From Dasyornis broadbenti (lineage: Eukaryota; Chordata; Aves; Passeriformes; Dasyornithidae): DNA of 64,000 bases. The notes beneath the pieces are model-generated. The model did no database searches and was not told the origin of the DNA. It was given only the letters and a program-made list of their open reading frames with translations. How positions within the stretch are numbered: the stretch's first letter is position 1; every line of letters begins with the position of its first letter. Positions 21,932-32,200 of the stretch are shown here, one piece after another. Both the position numbers and the translations under genes were made by a program. The stretch lies in assembly GCA_013397935.1 (NCBI GenBank), contig VZRN01001778.1, forward strand, positions 571,486-635,485. Reading direction: 5' to 3'.

Positions 21932-22392
21932 CTAGGAAAGACTGGAGCAAGTCTAATGGAGAGCTGTCAAGATGATCAGGACTGGAGCACCCTCCTGTGA
22001 GAAAAGACCAAGGGAATGGATTTCGTTCAACCTGGAGAAGACTTGGGTAGGGAACCTAACAGCTGACCCTCAATCCATACAAGAAAGCTGTAGAGAATAC
22101 AGAGCCAGGCTCTTCACTGACTTGTGTGATAGGAGAAAAAGAGATCCTGGTCACAGATTGATAGTGGTGAGGTTCTGACGAAGTGAAAGGGAAAGCATTC
22201 TCATTAAGGAGGATAAAGACAGGAGTGAGTTCCCCAGAGTGACTCTGGAATCTCCATCTGTGGAGCTGTTCAAGACCAACTGGACAAAGTTTAAAGCAAC
22301 ATTGTCTGAATTGACTCTGACCCTGCTTTAAGGAGGAGACTGTACTACAAACCTCTTAAGGTGTTTTCTGTTCCTAAATGATTCTATGATTT
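21932..22392 (+). mobile_element. CR1 LINE fragment, 3' end, plus strand
   Basis: Runs through typical CR1 3' phrases (tggagagctgtcaagatgat, gtggagctgttcaagacca) and ends attctatgattt, the short ATTCTATGAT terminal motif of CR1 in place of a poly(A) tail. Many indels break the reading frame, so this is an old 5'-truncated copy. Confidence 0.85.
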
Positions 22393-24079
22393 ACAATGGG
22401 AACACAGAAGAAAATGTGAAAGTTCTGATTATTCACTAATGAACACCTATCTTAGCATCTGTATTTCCTTAACGCGCAAAGAATGCTCTTGGATCAGCCA
22501 TTCTGCCAAATTGAACAAGAGAGATTTTTTTTCTGAAGTACTTTCTAATGGCAGATCTGATGTTTACATCAGGTACATCATCTAGGTTAGGTTTGTGTTC
22601 AGGGCCTGACTTTTGGTGTGTATTTTAATTTAGCCTGGTTTTGACAGCAGAGAAAATCACTAAGGTCAGGTGTTAAGGAGCACCAAACATATCTGCTTGA
22701 CTTAAAAACAAATAGCCAAAACTAAGAAGATCACTGTTAGCCATGTGTAGGTTATTTCTTCCAAAGCAGGCCAAATCCACACCACCGTGGTATTGCCCAG
22801 AGTGCCTGTAAATCATCTCAGCTATGCAGTAGTGCACTCTGGTGTTTTCCGAGAGAATTGTTTAGGTGTGTTTTCTGGTCATTCTTGCATTGTTTGCAGA
22901 CTTACTTTTTTTTGCATTCTTGATTTTTCAGTAGATGTCTTAGTTAATATGGCATGAATTATAGGGACAGAGATCTCTCACAAAAACGAAAGGACAAAAA
23001 AACCCCTAAAATTTCCTAAGCCTGCTCGATTGCCTTTCCTGCTTCTGCAGAAGTTTTATGGTTGTCAATTTCTTTTTTCCTGTTTCTCTTGCTGTTACTT
23101 TTCTCAGTCTCTGCTTTCTTCTAGGAAGAGGAGTCACATGCAGCACAGATTTTTTTTCTTTTTGAGTTCTCTGCTTTTCCCGTTACAAACGAGAATTGTT
23201 CTAATCAGACTTCACAGACCATTTTACAGTGCCAAAAAAAAAAAAAAAACGTGATACACAAGAACAGGAGTAAGAGCTCAAAGCAGAGGAGGTGCAGTCA
23301 GTAGATGTCGAGACATTGGTGTTATCTCATGGACATGTTGTTCGCTTTCCCATCTTGAATATAAATTAAACTGCTTGAATGATAGGCAGGAGGCCAGGTC
23401 TGGATTTCCAGAGTAGCTGTGCTACAGTGTGTACAGAGTGAGAATAAAATTCGGCGGATGTCTGGTTTGGAGCGGAAGTTCGCGTTCCCCTCCCGCCGCC
23501 CTCCTCAGCAAGTTACAAAACTGTTTGCATAACCCTCCCATGGTGGCTCCTGCTGCCTCAAGGCTCACAATGATTGTAGTCAGGAGGGGAAACAGAGGTG
23601 GCCTTTTAGATTCTGCTGGCTGCAGATGTAAAAAACTCTGCACTGCCCTGTCACTGCTGCTGTGGCCTGTAAAAATTAATATGCTGGTGGTGACATTGGT
23701 TACCCTTTTATTTGTCTTGTTAGTGTAACATGGGAGCCTTCCAACAAATGCAGCTGTAATAAAGCGAAGAATGTGCCTAGGAATTGAAGAGGACTAGAAG
23801 CTTGCCAGCGAAGGAAATGGTGAGCAAAATTCAGACTCTGACCTCTTCATTTCCTCTCCCAAACAGCCCAGCAGGAGGGCAGGACTTCTGCCCTCATCCT
23901 CCCCTCTCACCATCTCCAAGGCACATGCAGAGCACGTGGGTGCTCTCACTGAAGTACTGAGATGACTACCTGTCTTCTGTGCTCAAGGAGTTTACCATGG
24001 GAATCCCCAGATGCATGTTAGCAGCTGGGGAAGGTTGTTGGATGCCCTCAGAATAATGTGGGAGACCTGGTCAGTGTGG
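22393..24079. other. Intergenic, unassigned
   Basis: No gene recognised. Contains an A run at 23234-23249 and a short C/G-rich stretch near 23,460-23,510. Open frames at 23422-23728 on both strands have no recognisable similarity. Confidence 0.5.
23234..23249. repeat. A(16) homopolymer
   Basis: Uninterrupted A run. No retroposed gene body or target-site duplication could be recognised around it. Confidence 0.8.
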
Positions 24080-24620
24080 GATGATGACAGGAGTAGGACC
24101 ATGGAATAGGGCTTCCACATCTGTATGCAGGAAACATTACCTGAGCCTGTCATGGCTGTTTAGTGCCTCAGATGGCACAAATGAAGCTGAAGCCCAAGTG
24201 TTTGAGCAGCACCAGTTTTTGCATGGAGAGATTTCACACGACGTCCAGGAGGAGCCCTCCGGAGTGAGCTGCCTGGCCCAGGGGCGAGTGGCTCTGCTGG
24301 CCCCGGAGGCTGTTCCTGGTGTGCTGTGGGGCCCTGCTGCTCTGCTGGGCTTGGCCCATGGCTCTGGGTGCTGAACAGTGCTGAGAACAGGGGTTTGCTG
24401 CCAGATGTTGAATTCTGGCTGTTCTGCAGGGTGATCAGGGGAGGGGTGGCTGGCAGGACCCTGCTGGAGGGTGGGAGCCACATCAGGAGGGGCACCAATG
24501 TCTTTCAAGTCACGTTGGTGAACCTGGGCCATGGCAGATGGGTTTGCCCCAAAGGTGGGTGCAAGAGCAGGTGGAGATGTGATTTTTGAGGACAAGATAC
24601 CTGTCTTTCCCCCAAGACCT
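24080..24620. other. GC-rich patch of unknown origin
   Basis: About 540 bp clearly richer in G+C than its surroundings, with overlapping open frames on both strands (the longest on the minus strand at 24137-24661). The translations are proline/serine-rich, lack domains I know and look like a by-product of few A/T stop codons. It could be an old repeat or a regulatory element; I cannot assign it. Confidence 0.4.
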
Positions 24621-26264
24621 TCCCCAAATACTGCTGTCCCCCATGACCCATCCCACGCCACTTTCTCTCATCAGAGATATGCTCCAAGACCTGTTTTTAA
24701 AGCCCATCTGTACAAATCCACATGGTGTCTGCCACGAAGGTAAGCTACTCCAAGAAGACAGGAGGTATTTCTCACAATATACCAGACAGCAAGAGGTAAG
24801 AGCCACTAAATGACAGCAACACAGAACACCTGCAGTCATGTGTCTTCCCTGCCTTCTTGGGCCTGAAATCTTTTGCCTAGCTGGAATCAATTCAATAGCC
24901 TTTGGTTTTGCTTCGTACTGATCACATGGCATCTGGACATCTTCTCGGCTCAGGGTAAGTCAGCAGCTGAAAGAAATCAGAAACACTGTTTGCCTTTGCC
25001 CTAGGGAATTATAAAACTTTTTATAGAACTCTACATATTTCACCTCGGCAGCAACAGTGTTCTTTGGCGGGAGCATACATCATTTGAAGCACAATAGAAA
25101 CAATCACAGTGATTTGAAGGAACAAACAATTTTTTTTTCTTCCTCACTATTAATCTCTTTTTTTCTTCCCTTTTTTTTTTTTTTTTAATTTGTTGTTGTT
25201 GTTGTTGGAGGATTGTGTCATATTTCTGTCTTTGAAAAAATGCTGTATCAAAATTAATGATAACTTTTAATCTTTACCACCATACAAATTGTTCTTCTGG
25301 ATATATCATGGCTCTTTTTAAACATCTACATTTTAACTCAAATAGCAAAGAGTGGTATATGACTACCTTGCAGCTACAGCATAATTTACATGAGCAAAGA
25401 AAAGTCAAGGACTTGAGCAAAGAAAAGTCAACTGTCTTGGCCTAGACAGCAGTGTAGAAGACTGACTTTAGCATCTGTGATAAGAAAGGCACATTGTAAA
25501 TATCTGAGAGACAGGAAGAAATCCACCTGAAAAGGACATCCTCTGTTAATTAATTTTTCATGTCTGTGTTTTTTCTGCATTATATAAAATCTATTAAAAA
25601 TAATTTTTGCCATATAAAGACGTATTATATTTTAATTGCTAGTGTGCTTTCTACAACAGCTTTGTGTGAGTGTATCACTTGTCAGCCCATAGACTTGGTA
25701 AGGAAAACTGAATGCAACAGAATACTGTTCTCAGCTATGAGTTTCTCAGCTGTAGACATTGTTTAAAATTGTAATACTGGAAAAATTTTATTTCCATGTT
25801 TCCTTCTATTTGTACATTTCAGGATGTTTAGGGGGAAGAAAAGAAATATAAACATGGCTATGAATCTATGTGACACAGACATATCATTATCCATCTTTAA
25901 AAGGTTAGGAAAGAGAGACACGTAAGGGAGCCTCTGACAGCAGATGTGTCAACAGCAACTGGGATGTTAGACAGTTCTGCATGTGTATTTAAGCAGAAAC
26001 AAAAAATTAATGCACAGTTTTGTAATTCTGCTAGATGAGTACACACATGGGAACAAAGTCTATCCCTCACTTGCCCCAGCTTTGTGCCTGGAACATGCAG
26101 TGAGGGCTCCCAGGCAGAGCCAGCCTGTCTCGTGGTTTGACTGTGTCTGTCGTTAAGGTGGATGCACATAGAAAAAACACTGCCCTGCAAACCATCACTT
26201 TCTCAGGTCTTGCTGCTTGTGATTGTATCTGCCTGCATATCTGTTTTTCCAAACATAAATCTGT
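24621..26264. other. Intergenic, A/T-rich, simple repeats only
   Basis: Contains a T(16) run at 25171-25186 followed by (TTG)n at 25190-25207, and an 18-nt direct repeat at 25391-25408 and 25414-25431. No gene recognised. Confidence 0.55.
25171..25207. repeat. Poly(T) plus (TTG)n tract
   Basis: Sixteen T, then aattt, then about six TTG units. A minus-strand poly(A) tail is conceivable, but nothing to the right looks like a retroposed body. Confidence 0.75.
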
Positions 26265-26324
26265 CATGCTGCAAAGTGCAGATTAATATATATATAAATA
26301 TATTAATCTGCACTTTGCAGCATG
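26265..26324. repeat. Perfect inverted repeat, 26-bp arms, 8-nt spacer
   Basis: The left arm at 26265-26290 begins catgctgcaaagtgcagatt. The right arm at 26299-26324 is its exact reverse complement, and the spacer is tatataaa. The arms mix unique sequence with an AT-rich inner end, so this is not merely a simple repeat. An (AT)n tract follows at once. It would form a long hairpin as DNA cruciform or RNA. Confidence 0.9.
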
Positions 26325-26346
26325 ATATATATATATATAATATATT
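26325..26346. repeat. (AT)n microsatellite
   Basis: AT-only tract directly after the right arm of the inverted repeat. Confidence 0.8.
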
Positions 26347-26589
26347 TTTATTCTTGATTGTGTCTGGTGCACCCCATCTCACCCCCCACCACAGCATTGG
26401 ATCAGCCATTGAGCCCTTTGCTGGTGTAGACCATAGTTACAGAGAACACTTCAGTCCGCAGCTTGTCCTAGTTCAGAGCAGTTTTGGGCTTTCAGTGGTG
26501 CTGAAATCAGGCAGGTCTAAGGGTACTTTGCTGAGCTCAACTATGCTGTAAAATACTGTTGTCAAAAGAAATTGGCTAGCTCCATTTAT

Positions 26590-27400
26590 CATCAGATCTG
26601 AGGTCAAATCCTGACCTAGCACCGCTGTGTTTACCACTAAACCATATCCCCAAGTGCCCCATCCACATGCCTTTTGAACACCAGGAATGGTGATTCCACC
26701 ACTTCCCTGGGCAGTCTGTACCAATACCTGACCAACCTTTCAGTAAAGAAATTTTTCCTAATATCCAGTCTAAACCTCTGGCAGAACTTGCAGCTATGAC
26801 CTCCAGTCCTCTCACTTGTTACCTGGAAGCAGATGCCACCCCCTGCCTGGCTACAGCCTCCTTCCAGGCACTTGTAGAGAGTGATAAAGTCTCCCCTGAG
26901 CCTCCTTTTCTCTAGACTATACACTCCCAACTGCCTCAGCTGCTCCTCATGGAACTTGTGCTCCAGACCCTTCACCAGCTCCATTGCCCTTCTCTGGACT
27001 CACTCCAGCCCCTCAACGCCTTTCTTGCAGTGAGGCCAAAAACTGAGCACAGATTTGAGGTGTGGCCTCACCAGTGCCCAGTATAGGGGGGAAATGACTG
27101 CCCTGATCCTGCTGGCCACGCTGTTCCTATTCCAGGCCAGGTGCCATTGGCCTTCTGGGCCACCTGGGCACAGCTGGCTCATGTTCAGTCACTGTCAAAC
27201 AGCACCTGCAAAAATTTCCACCCGGCAGCTTTCCAGCCACTCTGCCCCCAGCCTGTAGTGCTGCCTGGGCTGCAACCCAGGCGCAGGACCCAGCACTTGG
27301 TCTTGTTGAACCTCACACAATTGGCCTCAGTCCACTGATTCAGCCTGCCCAGATCCCTCTGCAGAACCTGAAGTCATTTGGACTGTGTCATCAGTAGCAC
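26590..27400 (-). mobile_element. CR1 LINE fragment with end of ORF2, minus strand
   Basis: On the minus strand this reads into a frame at 26984-26637 with LEHKFHEEQLRQLGVYSLEK, LRGDFITLYKCLEGGC, RLDIRKNFFTERLVRYW and LPREVVESP. This is the C-terminal end of the CR1 ORF2 protein seen throughout bird genomes. Upstream of it (27,000-27,390) older CR1 sequence is frameshifted. It is a 5'-truncated, non-functional copy. The boundary on the high-coordinate side is uncertain by about 30 nt. Confidence 0.9.
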
Positions 27401-28782
27401 ACAGATAATATTCACTATCTAGTAATTAAATATTGCATTAAATAATCTAGGACTCAGTTTCTGAGGGCTGTGGACAGGCAATTGTGGGATGAGGTTATGG
27501 GAAGGCTGTTCTTTAGTAGATACTGCTTTCAGCCCTGTTCCCAACCAGCAGTTTTGTTAACAAGGATTTAGGTCCTCTTTAACTATGTACAGGAGAAAAA
27601 TCCCTGAATTCCATGAGGGCATGAAGTAGGACATAGATATGAGATTCCTCCACAGGCACAGAGGAACAAACAGAACTAAAAATGAGTAAAAGGTTACTTG
27701 GTGCAACTCATGTGATATCAGAGGGGAAAGCAGTAATTGAAACTCAAATTGGAATTGTAATGCTGCACCTTCAGCAGTGACATTCTGATGCCCTGCTTTT
27801 CACCCATTTTCAGAAAAGTTCTGGCTGAACAGGATGATCACTTTCAAAATATATCCTAAATATTTAGAATATTGCTAGTTCTGTGCAAACCTATTTTTAA
27901 AAAGTATTAACAGCTAATGGTTAAGATTATTAATGTCTTGTCTGTTGATTATCTCCACATGAGGGAGCTGTAGAGTTAGAAATGAGCCAAGAAAAAACAC
28001 TTCAGAGACATTTTATCTTCTCTAGGTTAGCTGAGCAACCCCCAAATCTATCATAAATGCTGAGGTATGTGTATCCTTTCAGCTTTTGTTAACGACAACA
28101 AGTTGCATTAGAACTTGGAAAAATGTATCAGGAAACTATTGACTTTGCTTGTGGCTTCTGTTCACTATATACCTGAATATGCTGAGATCAGTAAAATGAA
28201 AATGGCAAATCAGCTTTTATCCATTTCTTTCGTCCTTTCTCTGTGCCTTCAGAGAGTTGTGTCAGATGTGGAAATGCTGAGAGCTGCCAGCCCACACAGC
28301 AGCTGTGAAATGCAGACCTTTACGATCATTCTTCTGACTTGCTGAGCATTCAGCAGGAGTTTTCAGAGCCCCTTCCACGTGTGAGCTCTGGAACCTTACA
28401 GCCTATACTACGTTTCAAGGATAGCCCAAGGATCATGGAGGATAAACTTTATGGCTAATCCTTCCAGGGGATGTTCCTTGGGGAGGCATAGCTTGTGTTA
28501 GCCCAAGACCACATTTTCCGTGTAGTTGAAATAGCGTCTTCAAAAAAAAAGAAGTTATAATCTAACTCATCAAAATAGCTGTCTCAACTGTGACAGCACC
28601 TTCTTGTTTTCTTTGCTGGGATAACTGCCATGGCTCAGGAGCCAAGGCAGTGTCAGTGTGGCTTGGGCGTCAGTATTTTTAGTGACAGAAAAGTTCTGGG
28701 AGTGAACTTGGTGTTGGCTCCTTTTCATCTGGAATCCACTGAAATAAAAATTCCTGTTAGTTCTTTGCAGGATTGAAGGCTC
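27401..28782. other. Intergenic, nothing recognised
   Basis: About 1.4 kb between the CR1 copy and the LTR with no gene or familiar repeat visible. Confidence 0.5.
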
Positions 28783-29298
28783 TGTGGTGGGTGACCCCAG
28801 GCATCAGTGAAGCCTCCCACCAGCCACTCACTCCCTCTCTCCAGTGGGATGGAGGAGAGAACTGGGAGAGAAACAGAGAAGAAAGAATGTGGGTAGAGAC
28901 AAATACATGTTAATAAGTGAAGGGAAAAGGGGAGAAACAACATCAAATGATATAAAGAAATTTACTTTACACCTCCCCCAAGCAGGCTGGTGCCCAAGAA
29001 AGTCTCCAAGCTAGGGTTACTCTAGAAGCACAACCCCCAGTTTTATTGCTGTGTGCAATGTCATAGAGTATGGAATACCCTTGTGGTCAGCTGTCCTGGC
29101 TGAGTTCCTTCTCCATCTCTGGCACACCCCCAGCCTCTTGCTGGAGAGGGGGCACAGTGAGATACAGAGAAGGCCTTTGTGCTGCTCAGTGACAGCTAAA
29201 ACATGGGTATGTTATTCGCACTGTTCTAGTCACAAATTTAAACACAGTACCATATGGGCTGCTATAAAAAGCTAAATCCAACCCAGCCAGACCCAGCA
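28783..29298 (-). mobile_element. Solo LTR of an avian endogenous retrovirus, minus strand
   Basis: On the minus strand it starts tgctgggtctggctgggttg and ends cacccaccaca, so it has TG...CA ends and is about 516 bp. The interior carries phrases familiar from a common bird LTR (ctgagcagcacaaaggcctt, gtattccatactctatgaca, cagttctctcctccatccca) and an AATAAA at 29047-29042. The flanks are ggctc at 28778 and gcctc at 29299, a possible 5-bp target duplication with one mismatch. No retroviral coding sequence lies beside it, so it is a solo LTR. The family was not assigned. Confidence 0.7.
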
Positions 29299-32200
29299 GC
29301 CTCCTACACCATAAAGTTCCTGGTTTTCCATTCCTCTTTCCTGGTTTCCTTTTCCTGGAACAATTTCTTGGTTCCTGTTTCCATTTTCCCACTGCACTTA
29401 AAAAGTGTGCATGAAATTAATGTCTATTCCAGAGCAAGTGCAAGAAACGTCTTGCTGTGCTTGGAACCCATGCTAAACTTCACAAAATTATCTGATGAGA
29501 CTCATGAGAATTTATGCAGTATAGTTTCCTAGTCAAGGTGGATCCATCCATTCTTCTCTCTCCACGTGAAATATACACTGCTCTTTTTAACAAATACACA
29601 AATAAAACCACTAATAATAATGACTATGACAGAAAGAAAGAAATTATTCCATGCTTATTACATAATCTATTCTATTCCATTCTCAGCTGTATATGTATGC
29701 ACATGTATATTTATTGGTACACCTTAATTTATTTATATACTTAAGCTTTATGGAAAAGGTCGTTAGAATAGACAAAGACCACTGATACCAAAACCAGACT
29801 TCTGAAAGTTCTTGTGTTCTGACCAAGACTGCATTAGAGAAAAACTAGAAAGGAAATCCAAGTTGCTTTGATTTCTGAAAGTAAAAGGTTCAAATCATAG
29901 GTGGTTTAAAGCAGCCCTCACACAACCTCAGAAGTGGTCAGCAGCTAGGAAAGGATGTGTTTCTAATATACCACATCTTGACCTCTGCATACTCTGTCTT
30001 CAACTCCACTCACGTTGATTCTGTGTCACTCTGCAAAAACATCACGATGTGGAAGAATTTCACCACTGATCTAGTCAGTCAGTATTTGAAGTGTTCCATA
30101 CTATAACCCTTCACTGATCTTGCTTCCCTTCACCTGGGCAGGATCAATTAGCATTTCTGCTGTGCCTGCACAAAGTAATTCAGTACTGACCAGTGTATAC
30201 ATCAGAAAAAAACCTAAATCAAATGTCTAATTCATCTAAAATTCCCACTAAGAAAATTTTTGAGAAGGTGAATTAGAACTAGAAGAGGGCTGAATCTCAT
30301 TTCTTACCTTCATCCTCTTGAAATAACTCTACAAATATTGCCTTAATGCAAAAACATTTTTCTGCTCTTCAACTGGAAAAGCATATGGGGACATTTTCCC
30401 TGCAGAGCTTTAAAGAGAGCTCAGGCACTCATGACAGCTGAAAGAGGCTGGAGCATCAGGCTCAGTGCTTGTGGCAAGCAAGACAGTGTCTTGTGTTCTA
30501 TCGATACTCTCTGATGATTTCATGTAATGTGCCCAATTCTGCCTTCTCATAGTTACGCATGACTTGCAATTACCCTGAGCAGACTAAAGGCAGTCAGTAA
30601 TTTACAATGGCATCTTTTTGTTATTTTACTCACTTTGTCTCCCTGTAAAAGATCCATCCTTCATCTGATTATGTTTCTGAAGCTTTTCTGGTCACACAGA
30701 CAGGCTCTTGCATTTCTCTAAGCTATGAAAGTCTTAGCAGACTAAGACAGCAATTAGTCAATAGCTGTTTCCCCTGGCTGCCAAACCAACTTGAGCATGT
30801 CCTGAATATCCAGAATATATGCTAATAAATCTAGCAGCCAGCCTGCCCAAATAAAACCAGAGGACTTTGAAATTACTGCTCTTGAAGAATCTTTAGCTGT
30901 GCTTAAGGTAGAGAAGCGATTAACTTTCATTAGAGTCAACAGTACATGAAAATATACAAATTCAGGTTTTGAGAGTAAGTTCTTCCTGATATTGGAAAAA
31001 TCCCTATAAAACACATTTTAGTCTAGTACCCCTTTATTTCATGTTATTTTTCTTCTGTGATTTTGTTTTCTTTTTATATAAAATATATCCCCTGTATTCT
31101 GTGAAAGATAAATCCTACAGAAGAAGAAAAATCAGTTGTGGGTTTTTTATCCATCAAATACCATCTCTTATTTGGTGATCCTGTAGCATTATCAGAAGCA
31201 ATCAGATTCTTAGGGTCTGATTAGATTTGGATATGTTTACCACCAACACTTGTGTCTTGTATAGTAACAATCACTTTTATCACAGCATCAGCATTTAACA
31301 TCCTGTATAGAAGAGAGTAATCATGTTTATTTAATGGCAAATATTTAAACTTCTTTGAATTGTTTCAAGGTCTAGGCAAACTTTCTTTAAGGTTGGTCTG
31401 ACATACTTTCACAATAGAATTCAGGGAGAGGAGACATCTCAAATTTCCCTTGTTTGAATTCAGAAGGCCTCCTCCTGTCAAGGCGAAATACTGTAAACTC
31501 CATTTAGCATCAAAATTTTCCGTTTTCTGTTTCTTATGTGGGTTTTTGCTTTGTATTATCTCATTAATCAAGAGGGATTTCCTTATTATTTCAGAAGCAT
31601 TCCTAATGGTCATGCTCCATCATGAGCTTGGATCTACTTGAGTTAGTCAAAACCACTTACATTTTTGTGAAAACTCTGCTGTCCTTGCCTACAGAGATAA
31701 AGATCTGCAGGTCTGAAAGCAAATGCTGCCTTTTCCAGCTGCACGTGACAGTGTGTTCAGTGAGCAGGTCAGCAGCAGATTAACAACTGCTGACTGCCAT
31801 GCATGAGCTTGAGCCAAGAGGGCTGAACCTCTGCTGAACAGAAACTACAACTTGGCAGTAATGAGTTTCAGGATTTTTTAAATCAAAATGTTGCCAACAT
31901 AATGTGGCAAGTAAATAAAGAAAGATTGCAAGTAACAACTACTGGCTTCACAGATGAGGAAGGTAAACAAAAATACTAGACTTGCAAATGATGGATAAAA
32001 TGATCAAGCTGTTTCACTGAGGGATAACCACTGTATGAAGCAGCAGTGTTCACTCGATTTACTAATGTTTCAGGAATTTAGCTCTTAAATGTGAAAGTGA
32101 TTCATCTTTCATGAATGGGAGTTTGCTATAAAATAACCTTACTATTTAATCTTGTAAAATGCTCTTTTTTTATTAGCTTAAAATATAAAGCAGTCGTATG

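Noticed and set aside
24137..24661. 174-codon minus-strand open frame
   Set aside because: It lies in a GC-rich patch where stop codons are rare; overlapping frames on the other strand are also open. Composition is Pro/Ser/Ala-rich without a domain.
26637..26984. 115-codon minus-strand frame as a host gene
   Set aside because: The translation is the C-terminal end of CR1 ORF2, often mis-annotated in bird proteomes; it is part of the retrotransposon fragment.
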